From an uncultured Lachnospiraceae bacterium (GTDB taxonomy: Bacteria > Bacillota > Clostridia > Lachnospirales > Lachnospiraceae): a stretch of 40,473 nt of DNA. A program made the translations under genes and the position numbers. The DNA is taken from the NCBI GenBank assembly GCA_910586955.1, contig CAJUMM010000019.1:1-40473 (forward strand). The letters are read 5' to 3'. Position 1 is the first letter of the stretch; the number at the start of each line of letters is the position of its first letter. Below, piece by piece: positions 8,180 to 16,516 of the stretch. A model generated the notes under the pieces. The model was given only the letters and a program-made list of their open reading frames with translations, made no database searches and had not been told where the DNA came from.

Positions 8180-8671
8180 TTATATAGCCGGCTCAAAGAA
8201 GTCTGCATCCCCTTTTTCCACAGCCAAACGGACCCCGTTTCGCTCCAAATACCGCTTCATGGTTTCGGGATAATACCCAAGCTTCATTCCTATCTGGCCT
8301 TTGGGACACAGCCTGTGAAAATGGATGACTGCTTTTGCACTGGCAAGGAACTGATGATGAGCCCCCTGGAAAATCACCTGAAGCGGATTCCCGCCCAAAT
8401 CCCGGATCCCCGCATCCAGCGGATTATACCAAATCGTATTGATCTCATTCACCATCATCCAATATTTATTTTTCGAACCGAATTTCTCAAATAATACTAT
8501 AGCACATTTTTCATAAAGATCCACCAATTCACGGCCTGCAAATCCGTTATATTTTTCAATCAGCGCCAGAGGCAAATCCGCATAGCAAAAACGAGCCCTG
8601 CCATTCTTGCCTGTAGGCCACCAATGGAAACATGCCCAAGTATCCCTATAAAAAATCCTTTTCATTTCCAT
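8180..8671 (-). pseudogene. Broken GH1 6-phospho-beta-glucosidase, internal fragment
   Basis: The 163-residue frame contains the GH1 segment DLPLALIEKYNGF, the acid/base motif MVNEIN, GAHHQFLASAKAV and IGMKLG. It then jumps directly to YPETMKRYLERNGV and EKGD, and stops. About 60 residues normally between IGMKLG and the YP segment are missing, as are the N-terminal barrel strands and the whole C-terminal third with the nucleophile. The first 27 residues do not look like GH1. It lies beyond the terminator at 8691-8729 and has no clear promoter. It overlaps, in family coordinates, the other GH1 fragment at 8741-9360 (both carry the YP...R...G segment), so it derives from a different GH1 copy. 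Confidence 0.8.
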
Positions 8672-8690
8672 TCCCTTCTATCCTGCTTAG

Positions 8691-8729
8691 AAAAATACCG
8701 GCCGTTTCACAAAGCAACGGCCGGTATTT
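8691..8729 (-). terminator. Intrinsic terminator after the bgl remnant
   Basis: AAATACCGGCCGTT (8693-8706) and AACGGCCGGTATTT (8716-8729) form a perfect 14-bp stem with a 9-base loop. On the minus strand it ends in a T-run (complement of 8691-8695). It lies 12 bases past the stop of the GH1 C-terminal fragment. Confidence 0.85.
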
Positions 8730-8740
8730 CCTGGTCCTGT

Positions 8741-9360
8741 CTACAAAATATCTCCCAAATCCTCCCCGTTTGACTCAATCACCTTCTGATACCAGTAAAA
8801 GCTGTCTTTCTTGTAACGTTTTCCGGTACCTGTGCCGTCGTCATTCAAATCCACATAGATAAACCCATACCGCTTGCTCATCTCCCCCGTAGACTGAGAG
8901 ACCAAATCAATGCAGCCCCAGGTGGTGTAGCCCAGAACTTCTACCCCGTCGTCAACCGCCAAATGAAGCTGCCGGATATGTTCTCTTAAATAACTGATAC
9001 GGTAATTGTCATGGACCTTCCGGTCCTCCGTGAGAATGTCCCTGGCCCCCAGACCGTTTTCTACCACGAATAGGGGCTTTGCGTAGCGAGTATAGAAATC
9101 ATTGGCCACAATGCGCAGGCCTGCCGGGTCAATGGACCATCCCCACTGGCTTGTTTTGAGATAGGGATTTTCAAACACGGCCTTCCCGCTGTTGTCCGAA
9201 AGATCCACCTTATCAAGCTCCACCGGCATCCGGCTCATATAGTAGCTAAAAGGAATGTAATCCCCGGTCCCCTCTTTCAGGATCCGGAAATCCTCCTTCC
9301 GCATATCCACCGAAAGCCCTTCTTTGCGGATCCGGTTCAGCCAGTAATATGGATGTATCC
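8741..9360 (-). pseudogene. GH1 6-phospho-beta-glucosidase, C-terminal remnant
   Basis: From the in-frame segment YYWLNRIRKEGLSVDM the frame continues through DYIPFSYYMS, PAGLRIVANDFYTRY, the nucleophile motif LFVVENGLGARD, DGVEVLGYTTWGCIDLVS and a normal C-terminus with KKDSFYWYQKVI. This is the last 40% or so of a GH1 enzyme of the 6-phospho type. The first part has been deleted: upstream of about 9360 the sequence abruptly becomes the RNA-binding domain of an antiterminator in another frame. The acid/base glutamate is absent, so no glucosidase activity is expected. It is followed directly by a perfect intrinsic terminator. Confidence 0.85.
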
Positions 9361-9512
9361 CTTATCACATAGACCTTCTGAATTTTATCCGGGTCCACCT
9401 CGTCCCCTTCTCTTTTCCGGAATCCAATGCCGTTTCCTATGGCGACCTGTTCTGTGCCGTTTTCGTCCTCCATCAATATGGCGTTATTTCCCAATGGTTT
9501 TTTAATCTTCAT
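9346..9512 (-). pseudogene. BglG/LicT antiterminator remnant (RNA-binding domain only)
   Basis: The first 56 residues (NNAILMEDENGTEQV, IGNGIGFRKREGDEVD, then QKVYVI) match the co-antiterminator RNA-binding domain that opens BglG/LicT/SacY proteins; compare NNNAILAEDSANLECVI and GKGIAFQKK in the intact homologue at 32738-33571. Both PRD domains and the PTS genes that should follow are gone, and the frame runs into the GH1 fragment out of frame, continuing to 9246 as non-homologous sequence. The start is ATG 9512 with AAGGAGA eight bases upstream, not the TTG just before it. A free RNA-binding domain may be constitutively active, since isolated domains of this family antiterminate without PTS control. 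Confidence 0.82.
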
Positions 9513-9556
9513 CAAACGATTCTCCTTAAAGCGCCCGCTTCTGTAAAAAAGGGTAT

Positions 9557-9598
9557 AAAAAACGGCACAACATCACACCACAGTGCAAGGTTGTACCG
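9557..9598 (-). terminator. Leader terminator ahead of the bgl remnant
   Basis: On the minus strand CGGTACAAC pairs with GTTGTGCCG (one G-U pair; plus-strand arms 9590-9598 and 9563-9571), followed by TTTTTT (9557-9562). It lies between the promoter at 9630-9658 and the antiterminator start, where a bgl-type leader terminator is expected. A clear RAT like those at 32704 and 33630 is not visible; the preceding 28 bases may be a diverged one. Confidence 0.7.
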
Positions 9599-9629
9599 AA
9601 TTGAATCGTAATACGCTTGATTTACGTTA

Positions 9630-9658
9630 ATTATAGCCGGAGCGGCTTTGTTTGTCAA
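9630..9658 (-). promoter_or_regulatory. Perfect consensus sigma-A promoter of the bgl remnant
   Basis: On the minus strand TTGACA (9653-9658) and TATAAT (9630-9635) are separated by exactly 17 bases. It drives the leader terminator and the antiterminator remnant. It remains intact although the operon behind it has been deleted. Confidence 0.85.
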
Positions 9659-9667
9659 CCGGAAAAA

Positions 9668-10417
9668 TCAGAGATTCCGGATCCGGTAAAAATATTTATC
9701 CACCAGCTTCTGGTTGTGATCGGCGCAGCTCTCGTCCATAAAGGCCATATGCCCGTTATAGTAGACGTCTGGCTGGAAGCCCCGCTTTACCAGAATTTCC
9801 ACCATCTCCACCAGAATCGCATTCTGCAGATACACGTTGGGAATGGTGCTGGTAGACCCCACCTTCATGGGAAAGCCCTCAATGTCCACGGCTGCGTCTC
9901 CGATTAAGGAGCAGTTGTCCAGAACCACGTCGGCCACGTCTTTCAGCTTTACTCCCTCCCGGTGCTTGGTCTTTAAATAGCCGCTGTATTCTACCGCCGT
10001 GATGCCGATGACGGGAATCCCCTTTTCCTTTGCCCGCAGGGCTGCATCCACAGGCGCAATGTTGTTTCCCGAATTGGAAATAATAATCATGCAGTCTTTA
10101 GGACTGATACGGTGGTAATCCACGATCCGTTTCCCGATTCCGTAGATATTTTCGATCTCATAGCTCTTGGTGATCTCAAAGCTGCCTGTGGCGCTCTGCT
10201 CCAGCAGGGCACAGTAATTGGCCGGCGTGGCCGCCCGCCAGAAGGCGTCGTCCGTCACCAGATGGGAATGTCCCGTTCCGAAGCCGTAGATGATGCCTCC
10301 TTTCTGGGTGGTATCCGCCAGCAGTGCAGCCGCTTTTCCAATGGCCTCCTGCTGGGTATTCTCGATTTTTTCCACAATCTCCTGCATCACTTTAAAATAA
10401 GACTGCCATGCGCTCAT
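9668..10417 (-). CDS. SIS-domain phosphosugar-binding protein (UPF0309-like), copy 2
   Basis: A 249-residue single SIS domain protein. Phosphosugar-binding motifs are GFGTGHSHLVTDDAFWRA (about 44-61) and IIISNSGNNIAPVDAAL (about 110-127), with DVVLDNCSLIGDAAVDIEG and STSTIPN near the C-terminus. This is the layout of the UPF0309 group, which has no established reaction; SIS relatives isomerise, lyse or deglycate sugar phosphates. The start is ATG 10417, seven bases after AGGAG. It is the last gene of the mannose-PTS operon and a diverged paralogue of the first (17124-17846): copy 2 has TPANYCALLEQSATGSFEI where copy 1 has GGLAFVVPILTSELTI, suggesting different substrates or steps. Confidence 0.87.
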   Translation of the reverse strand: MSAWQSYFKVMQEIVEKIENTQQEAIGKAAALLADTTQKGGIIYGFGTGHSHLVTDDAFWRAATPANYCALLEQSATGSFEITKSYEIENIYGIGKRIVDYHRISPKDCMIIISNSGNNIAPVDAALRAKEKGIPVIGITAVEYSGYLKTKHREGVKLKDVADVVLDNCSLIGDAAVDIEGFPMKVGSTSTIPNVYLQNAILVEMVEILVKRGFQPDVYYNGHMAFMDESCADHNQKLVDKYFYRIRNL

Positions 10418-10431
10418 TACCATACTCCTTT

Positions 10432-12348
10432 CTACCCCTCCTCCAGGGTCTCCAGCAAAGCCTCGTAGGACCGGCTGCGTTCAAACTTTTGTATCTTTGA
10501 CTTATCTTCGCACCAGGCTGCCGCCATTTCATAAATCTGGGTTACAATCTCCTTGTCCTTTTCCCGGTTCATATTCAGCAGGAAAATATACTTTACGCTG
10601 GTCTTCTCCCACCAAATTTCCTGCTTCAGGCAGATAAACGCCAGGAAGGGCTGAGGTGCCTCCACCCGGGAATGAAGACATGCCGTTCCATTCCCCGTCT
10701 CGTTCCCCAGATCATAGATGCCTTCGCAGAGCTTCTCCGCCACCGTACAGGAAAACCGGGCCTGCAGCATCATCCGAAAGCACTCCTTTACATCCTTCCT
10801 GGATCGGCAGGAAATACCGCTTACGAAAAACTCCCGGCAAAGATACTTTTCCGGTCTTAAGCCGCTTTGGTAACTGCTCTGAAGCAGCTTTAATATTTGA
10901 TTGCGGTAAGCTTCCACCTGATCCTTCACATATACCAAGGGAACCGCAATAGGCTCATTAATAGGTACCGTTGTCACCACAACGTCATTCCTTTCAAAAG
11001 GAAAGCGCTCCAGTTCAAAGGCATCGCAGGTCACCACCTCCTCCATAAAGCCCTTGAAATCCTCGTTCAGCCGGTTCAGGGTCACGATCATCTCCGGCCT
11101 TCCGTAGCCGCTGACCAGAATCAGCCGCTTCTTCCTCCGGTGGAGCCTGCGGCTCAGGGCCAGGTTAAAATACACCACCAGATAGGCCAGCTCATTTTCA
11201 TCCAGCCGGATCCGGAAGCTTTCCTCCAGAATGTCCCCCACCAAGAGACTAATCTCCACCGCATAGGGATAGTGGCAGATATACTGCATATACTGGGGAT
11301 TCCGGGCTGCCATATTCATGTACAGCCGCTTCACCATGGCCTGGATATGAAGGCTTAAAAAGCTGTAAAGATCCCCGTCCTCCCGGATATTTACCGGAAA
11401 CCTGGCCTCAATCTTCTCACAGAGGACAGACATCACCCGGTCCTCCACCTGGCTGCAGACAGAAAAAACCCCGCTGCTGTCCGCAATGGCCTTGGCAATC
11501 ATGTGCATGGCCAGGTAAATCACCTCATCCGGAGGATAAATTACATGCAGCTGTTCTTCCAGCTTCTCCTTCAGCTCCAGAGCTGCCCGGTACTCCCGGG
11601 ACTCCGTCACTTCCCGGCGGATCTTCTCGTCAATCTCCACATACTGGTAAAAGCGGATCCGCCGGATCCCGATCATAATGTGGATTACCATATTCTGGAC
11701 GGACAGATCGGAAAACCGGATTCCGCTGCGGTTCAGCACATGGAGAAGGGCTTCCCGGATATAGCGGATCTGGTTCTGGTTGTACTCTGATAAAAACATG
11801 GTGTTCTCATGGGCATAAAATACATCCTCCGTGTCCTGGAAAAAGGCCACCCGGATACATTTACGCTTCTGCATCTCGCTTCCCTCCAGGTGAATCCCCT
11901 CATTCCCCTGGAGCATAGACATGCCGTAGCTTTTCAGGAAGCTCCGCACCTTTCGGATGTCATGGGAGACCGTATTCCTGCTCACAAAGAGCTCCTCCGC
12001 CAGATCCCCGATACGGATGGGATAATCCACCGAGAGCAGCTTGCGGATCACGTACTCTTCCCGCTCCTTCTGGGTCATAGGCAGCCGATCCATCTGCTGC
12101 CTGTGAAAGGTTTTTTGAAGAGACTGGAACCGGGATTCATCTTTTACCAGCAGACGGTATCCACTGCCCCGCTTTACAAGCAGTTCACAGCCAAAAGATG
12201 GCAGATCTTCCCGGAGCTCCTTTAAAATCGTCTTCATAGTCCGCACGCTTACCCGCAGTTCCTTTGCCAGCACCTCGCTGGTCACATATGCCTCCTGGGA
12301 CTGTAAAAAAGCAAGAACCTTCATTTCCCTCTGTTGAAGCTGACCCAT
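10432..12348 (-). CDS. PRD-domain transcriptional regulator of the mannose-type PTS
   Basis: A 638-residue BglG/MtlR/LicR-type regulator whose activity is set by PTS phosphorylation. In order: an N-terminal helix-turn-helix (about 1-50, VTSEVLAKELRVSVRTMKT), a second one (about 90-145, IRIGDLAEELFVSRNTVSHD), PRD1 (about 190-300, with histidines in NMVIHIMIG and YLAMHMIAK), PRD2 (about 305-410, with LSLHIQAMVKRL), a IIB-like domain (about 420-510, RLILVSGYGRPEMI) and a IIA-like domain (about 520-638, TACLHSRVE). In PRD2 the second conserved His position reads YLVVYFNLAL, i.e. Tyr instead of His. It lies inside the operon it probably controls, between the PLP lyase and SIS copy 2. Confidence 0.9.
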   Translation of the reverse strand: MGQLQQREMKVLAFLQSQEAYVTSEVLAKELRVSVRTMKTILKELREDLPSFGCELLVKRGSGYRLLVKDESRFQSLQKTFHRQQMDRLPMTQKEREEYVIRKLLSVDYPIRIGDLAEELFVSRNTVSHDIRKVRSFLKSYGMSMLQGNEGIHLEGSEMQKRKCIRVAFFQDTEDVFYAHENTMFLSEYNQNQIRYIREALLHVLNRSGIRFSDLSVQNMVIHIMIGIRRIRFYQYVEIDEKIRREVTESREYRAALELKEKLEEQLHVIYPPDEVIYLAMHMIAKAIADSSGVFSVCSQVEDRVMSVLCEKIEARFPVNIREDGDLYSFLSLHIQAMVKRLYMNMAARNPQYMQYICHYPYAVEISLLVGDILEESFRIRLDENELAYLVVYFNLALSRRLHRRKKRLILVSGYGRPEMIVTLNRLNEDFKGFMEEVVTCDAFELERFPFERNDVVVTTVPINEPIAVPLVYVKDQVEAYRNQILKLLQSSYQSGLRPEKYLCREFFVSGISCRSRKDVKECFRMMLQARFSCTVAEKLCEGIYDLGNETGNGTACLHSRVEAPQPFLAFICLKQEIWWEKTSVKYIFLLNMNREKDKEIVTQIYEMAAAWCEDKSKIQKFERSRSYEALLETLEEG

Positions 12349-12363
12349 GATCTCACATTCCTT

Positions 12364-13548
12364 TCAGGCAAGACAGCCGTTTTCTTTCAGCCACACAACC
12401 ATACGCCGAAGCCCCTCTTCAAGGGTACTGCGCTGGCAGGCCAGGTTCACCCTTAGAAAGCCGGCATAGGCCTCCCCGAACCCCTCCCCTGCCTGAAATT
12501 CCACATGTCCTTCTCTTTTCAGCCTTTGGCAGAAATCTTTTGGCAGCTGAAGGGCCTCCATATCCACCCAGCCTAAGTAGGTGGCCTGGGGAATGGAAAA
12601 AGCTGCTCCCGGGACCTCTTCTTCCAGATATCTCTTCATAAACCGGAAATTTTCGTAAATATAGGACACACAAGCGTCTTTCCAGGCATCCCCGTAACGG
12701 TACGCCGCCTTCATGGCCTCCATGGCAAACAGATTGACACTGGAAAGCCCCGAGGCTTTGGCTATAGCAGCAAACTCTTTCTGCAGGGCAGGATCCTTTA
12801 CAATAGCATAAGAAATCTTAAGTCCCGCCAGATTAAACGTCTTGGTTGCCGATCCCAGGAAAATCACCCGGCGGTGCCAGCGCTCATCACAGGCAAGAAT
12901 GGACACATGCTCCGCTCCCGGAAGGATCACGTCACCGTGAATCTCGTCCGACACCAGGTAGAGATCGTACCGCTCACACAGGTCCAAAATTTTCTGAAGC
13001 TCCTCCTTCTTCCAGCACCGTCCTACGGGATTGTGGGGATTGCACAGGAGAAACATCCGGATAGAGGGGTCCTCTTTCAGCTTCGCCTCAAAATCCTCCA
13101 GATCCATCTCCCAGTCTTCCCCGTTTCTTTTCAGAGGGCTGTACACCACCCGGCGCCCCAGGCTTTCCGGTGTCCGGAAGAAGGGAGGGTAAACCGGAGG
13201 CTGTACAATTACCTTCTCCTCCGGCTTCACCAGCCACTGTATCAATGTGTAAAAACCATAGACTACTCCGGTATTCCAGACAATCTCTTCCGCCCGCACG
13301 TCAATATGGTGCTGCCGGCCCTCCCAGTCAATCACCGCCTGGACCAAATCCTTTCCTATATCCGTGTAGCCGTAGACAGGATGTCCGGCACGCCGGATCA
13401 AGGCCTGCTTAATTTCCTCCATGCAGGGGAAGTCCATGTCTGCCACCCAAAGAGGCACCACGTCCTGAAGACCGTACCTGGTCTCATACCGGTCCCATTT
13501 GGTGCTGTCCGTATTCCTTCTGTCACATACCTGATCAAATGATAGCAT
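12364..13548 (-). CDS. PatB/MalY-type PLP-dependent C-S lyase / aminotransferase
   Basis: A 394-residue fold-type I PLP enzyme. The N-terminus FDQVCDRRNTDSTKWDRYE followed by PLWVADMDFP is typical of the MalY/PatB cystathionine beta-lyase group. The cofactor motifs are NTGVVYG, LCNPHNPVGR, VSDEIHGD and the PLP lysine in GSATKTFNLAGLK. Members cleave C-S bonds in cystathionine or cysteine conjugates, giving pyruvate, ammonia and a thiol; some act as aminotransferases. The start is ATG 13548 after AAGGAAGGG; the longer frame overlaps the preceding gene. Sitting inside a sugar PTS operon between IIB and the regulator, it probably processes the amino-acid part of the imported compound. Confidence 0.9.
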   Translation of the reverse strand: MLSFDQVCDRRNTDSTKWDRYETRYGLQDVVPLWVADMDFPCMEEIKQALIRRAGHPVYGYTDIGKDLVQAVIDWEGRQHHIDVRAEEIVWNTGVVYGFYTLIQWLVKPEEKVIVQPPVYPPFFRTPESLGRRVVYSPLKRNGEDWEMDLEDFEAKLKEDPSIRMFLLCNPHNPVGRCWKKEELQKILDLCERYDLYLVSDEIHGDVILPGAEHVSILACDERWHRRVIFLGSATKTFNLAGLKISYAIVKDPALQKEFAAIAKASGLSSVNLFAMEAMKAAYRYGDAWKDACVSYIYENFRFMKRYLEEEVPGAAFSIPQATYLGWVDMEALQLPKDFCQRLKREGHVEFQAGEGFGEAYAGFLRVNLACQRSTLEEGLRRMVVWLKENGCLA

Positions 13549-13580
13549 TTTATCCCTTCCTTTGGCAACCGCCCTGGCTG

Positions 13581-14072
13581 TCAAAATTTATTCAGTGTAA
13601 TCATCAAATCTTCCTCCGAGTTGTCCGGAACCATTTTTCCCGTGAGTTTCACTCCCCGGCTATTCAGCTCCTTTAACTCTTCAATCTCCTCCGGAAGCAG
13701 GTTGATGGTCTTGTAAAGACTCACCGTTCCCTCCCGGGCCGGTACATTTCCCACATTGACTGCGTCGATCTCCACTCCAGCATCCATAAGGCGGAGAATA
13801 TCCGAGGGACGGCGGACCACTAGAATCACCTTCTGTCCGTCGTATTTCCCGGCAGTCAGATTGGCAGCCGCCGTTTTCACATCCAAAAAAGAAGATTTCA
13901 GTCCGGCGGGCACCGCAAGCCGCAGGGCCGCCTTCTGGACCTCATTGGCATACATAGCGTCGTTGGCCAACATAATCCTGGTGGCCCCCACCGCATTGCA
14001 CCAGTATACCGCCACCTGTCCGTGAATCAGCCTGTCGTCAATCCGGACATGCACAAGTCCTTTTGAAGCCAT
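13581..14072 (-). CDS. PTS mannose/fructose/sorbose family IIB component (second copy)
   Basis: A 163-residue cytoplasmic phosphocarrier. HVRIDDRLIHGQVAVYW at residues 8-24 contains the phosphorylated histidine (His17) of the mannose-family IIB active loop. It accepts phosphate from IIA and passes it to sugar bound by IIC/IID. A strong AGGAGG ribosome site precedes ATG 14072. It lies directly after IID. The operon contains a second, divergent IIB at 16513-17001, so the two probably serve the same permease with different conditions or substrates. Confidence 0.92.
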   Translation of the reverse strand: MASKGLVHVRIDDRLIHGQVAVYWCNAVGATRIMLANDAMYANEVQKAALRLAVPAGLKSSFLDVKTAAANLTAGKYDGQKVILVVRRPSDILRLMDAGVEIDAVNVGNVPAREGTVSLYKTINLLPEEIEELKELNSRGVKLTGKMVPDNSEEDLMITLNKF

Positions 14073-14083
14073 CTCTCTTCCTC

Positions 14084-14884
14084 CTATCCAAGTATTCCCA
14101 ACACGCTCAGCACAATGCCCAGAGCCATGACAAACAGGATTGCCTTAAAGGAGCTCATGCCCTTCTTCCCCAGCATCCAGTAGAGCAGAGCTACCAGGGC
14201 TACCGGAATCAGGGAAGGCATGACCTGGTTCAGCACTCCCTGGAGCTCCAGGGACACCTCACCGGAGGTAAATACAAAGGGTACTCTGGCACTGATCACG
14301 CTGGGAACCAGAGCTCCCACCACCGTAATTCCTAAAACCCCGGCAGCCGCAGTCAGGCGGTTCATTTTCTCCCCCATGGTTGTGATGATTTTTGTTCCTT
14401 CCCGGTAACCCAGCATGATAAACCGTCCCCGCAGGAAGGTGCGGACCGCTCCCCAAATCAAATAAAGGATGATGCCGATGGGGTTGCCCTCCAAAGCCAT
14501 GTAAGCCCCGATGGAGAAGAAAATGGTATTGGCAATCACACCGAAGAGGGTATCACCGATGCTGGCCAGGGGACCCATCAGAGCCGTTTTAACGGAGCTT
14601 ACCGTGGGCAGGGCATTTATACCGTCCTGCTCCTCCAGGGCACAGTCAATGCCCAGGATAAGCTCTGCAAATTCCTGATGGGTGTTAAAAAACTGAAGCT
14701 GTGTCTGCAGGGCCTTTTTCATATCCTCTTTCTCGGGATAGAGCTTTTTCAGCACCGGCATCATGGAATAGCAGTAGCCCAAGCCCTGCATTTTTTCATA
14801 ATTCCAGGCAGCCTCTCCCAGGAAATACCATCTCCAGCGCACCTTTTTCAAATCGTTTTTGGTCAATGTGTTATTCGTCATCAT
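14084..14884 (-). CDS. PTS mannose/fructose/sorbose family IID component
   Basis: Membrane subunit of the mannose-family permease, 266-267 residues. The N-terminal LTKNDLKKVRWRWYFLGEAAWNYEKMQG region (cut here as LKKVRWRWYFLGEAAWNYE) and the loop GPLASIGDTLFGVIANTIFF are the IID hallmarks. The C-terminus (VALVALLYWMLGKKGM and AILFVMALGIVLSVLGI) is hydrophobic. Start at ATG 14884 or the adjacent ATG 14881; AGGAGG lies five and eight bases upstream respectively. It overlaps the end of IIC by about 14 bases, indicating translational coupling between the two membrane subunits. Confidence 0.93.
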   Translation of the reverse strand: MMTNNTLTKNDLKKVRWRWYFLGEAAWNYEKMQGLGYCYSMMPVLKKLYPEKEDMKKALQTQLQFFNTHQEFAELILGIDCALEEQDGINALPTVSSVKTALMGPLASIGDTLFGVIANTIFFSIGAYMALEGNPIGIILYLIWGAVRTFLRGRFIMLGYREGTKIITTMGEKMNRLTAAAGVLGITVVGALVPSVISARVPFVFTSGEVSLELQGVLNQVMPSLIPVALVALLYWMLGKKGMSSFKAILFVMALGIVLSVLGILG

Positions 14885-15644
14885 CCATACCTCCTGTCTC
14901 AGCCTTCGCCTCGTTGAAACCGCCCTGGCGATAGAACAGAAGCGCCAGCGCCAAACCGCAGATTGCCACTCCAAGCATGGGAACACCCAGATACGCTGCC
15001 AGCACAAATCCCATCAGCAGATAGGGGATATATTTTTTCGTGGGCAGGTAGCGGAGCAGAATTGCAATACCTACTGCCGGAAGAAGCCCTCCTGCCACTT
15101 TCAGGCCGGAGCTTAACCATACCGGGAAATAACTTACAAAGGAAGTAACTACCTTGGATCCAAGAATCAGGCAGATAAATACGGGAATGGCACGGCTTAA
15201 CCCCCACATAAACACTCCTAAGATATTCATCAGCTCAATCTTTTTCAAATTTACCTCTTCCGCATACTTGTCCGCCTGATGCTGGAAAAAGGTATTGGCA
15301 AAACGGGCCAGAACGTCAATCTGCACCAGAAGCATTCCTGCCGGCACTGCAAGGCCGATGCCGAACTCCTCTCCCTGGCCGGAAATCACTCCCAGGGCCG
15401 TTCCAATCAGAGCCGCAGACATAAAGTCCGGGATGGAGGAACCGCCGAAATTGCTCACACCCAGAACCATCAGCTGCAGGGTGGCTCCCACCGTAAGGCC
15501 AAAGGCCAGATCTCCCATGACAATGCCTGCAAAACAGCCTGCAAGCAAGGGCCTGTTCAGACCGAAATCCGAATGGATTTGATCGTTGATTGCTACAAAG
15601 GCGTAAAGCGCCAGCAGTATAATTTGTATTACACTCAATTCCAT
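14871..15644 (-). CDS. PTS mannose/fructose/sorbose family IIC component
   Basis: A 257-residue multispanning permease subunit. Hydrophobic stretches cover most of the chain, with the family-typical GLNRPLLAGCFAGIVMGDLA near the start and PDFMSAALIGTALGV. With IID it forms the sugar channel. It is the only IIC in the operon, so both IIA and both IIB proteins must feed it or a permease elsewhere. The C-terminus ends in a short acidic tail that overlaps the IID start. Confidence 0.93.
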   Translation of the reverse strand: MELSVIQIILLALYAFVAINDQIHSDFGLNRPLLAGCFAGIVMGDLAFGLTVGATLQLMVLGVSNFGGSSIPDFMSAALIGTALGVISGQGEEFGIGLAVPAGMLLVQIDVLARFANTFFQHQADKYAEEVNLKKIELMNILGVFMWGLSRAIPVFICLILGSKVVTSFVSYFPVWLSSGLKVAGGLLPAVGIAILLRYLPTKKYIPYLLMGFVLAAYLGVPMLGVAICGLALALLFYRQGGFNEAKAETGGMDDDE

Positions 15645-15659
15645 ATTTCATTCCCCTTT

Positions 15660-16091
15660 CTACTCATCTTCATCCACATCATAATTTCCCTGGGCCAGAC
15701 GGGCGTTTACATCTATAATGCTGCTGCGCCCCTCCTTTAAGAGGGCATCTGCACTTATATCCAGATCTCCTTCCCGCCTGGAGTAGGCCTCCATAACCAT
15801 GGGAAGGCTGATACCCGCCACCATGCGCCACTTTTTTCCGCTGTCTATTAGCCTGGATACGACCCCCATACAGGGGGAGCCTCCAAACAGATCACAGAGC
15901 ACCAGCAGCCCGTGAGTGCTTTCCCAGTCTACACTGTCTTCTAATTTCTTTCCAAAACTTTCCGATGACTCCCCCTCCATCAGCGAAGTCCACCCTATCT
16001 TTGGCTCTTCGCCAAAGATCATCTCCATGGTCCGGTAGAAGCCTTCCGCAAGATGACCGTGTGAGAGAATCAATATATCATACAAACTCAT
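15660..16091 (-). CDS. PTS mannose-family IIA component (second copy)
   Basis: A 143-residue IIA protein. ILILSHGHLAEGFYRTMEMI carries the HPr-phosphorylated His11. CDLFGGSPCMGVVSRL and MVAGISLPMVMEAY are the typical later segments, corresponding to D-L-F-G-GSP and the G.NLP loop. The C-terminus is acidic (DVDEDE). Its ribosome site AGGAGG is unusually close to ATG 16091, suggesting weak initiation or coupling to the gene before it. It lies 16 bases upstream of IIC. Confidence 0.92.
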   Translation of the reverse strand: MSLYDILILSHGHLAEGFYRTMEMIFGEEPKIGWTSLMEGESSESFGKKLEDSVDWESTHGLLVLCDLFGGSPCMGVVSRLIDSGKKWRMVAGISLPMVMEAYSRREGDLDISADALLKEGRSSIIDVNARLAQGNYDVDEDE

Positions 16092-16102
16092 TCCTCCTAT
16101 TT

Positions 16103-16516
16103 TTAATTCCGCTTTTCTTCCAGTTTGTCCCGCAGATAGAGGATATCCTCTTTTCCTGTCTCCTGGATGCTCCGGGCCAGCCGGTGTACGTCCCAGACGG
16201 ACGCCAGCTGGACTGCCTTTACCAGCATCGCTAAGTTTACCCCTGTGACAAGCTCTACGTCAGGCCTGCCCCGCAGGGCCTGGCTTGCGTGGACCGTTGT
16301 GGAGGCCCTGAGCATATCCGTCAGGATGAGCGTCTGGGGACAGCTATCCACCCAGGAAAGGAGTTTCCGCTCCCACTCATGGATTTCTTCGTCCTCATTA
16401 AGGGAACAGACCTTTACATACTCCGAATCCCCGATAAAATAATCGCAGCTCTCCTTTAAGGCCTGGCCCAGGGTACCGTGGGCCGCTAGAATAATCTGAA
16501 CGGCTGTCCTGCTCAT
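16103..16516 (-). CDS. PTS mannose-family IIA component (first copy)
   Basis: A 137-residue IIA-like protein. IILAAHGTLGQALKESCDYF supplies the phosphorylatable His13; TLILTDMLRASTTVHASQAL corresponds to the D-LFGGSP region but has RAST in place of GGSP, and ELVTGVNLAMLVKA matches the G.NLPM loop. It differs clearly from the second IIA. It overlaps the preceding IIB by four bases and is 11 bases from the second IIA, so both IIA proteins are made together. Confidence 0.88.
   Translation of the reverse strand: MSRTAVQIILAAHGTLGQALKESCDYFIGDSEYVKVCSLNEDEEIHEWERKLLSWVDSCPQTLILTDMLRASTTVHASQALRGRPDVELVTGVNLAMLVKAVQLASVWDVHRLARSIQETGKEDILYLRDKLEEKRN

Noticed and set aside
9246..9345. Tail of the antiterminator frame as a genuine protein domain
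   Set aside because: It is the out-of-frame reading of GH1 coding sequence beyond the deletion junction.
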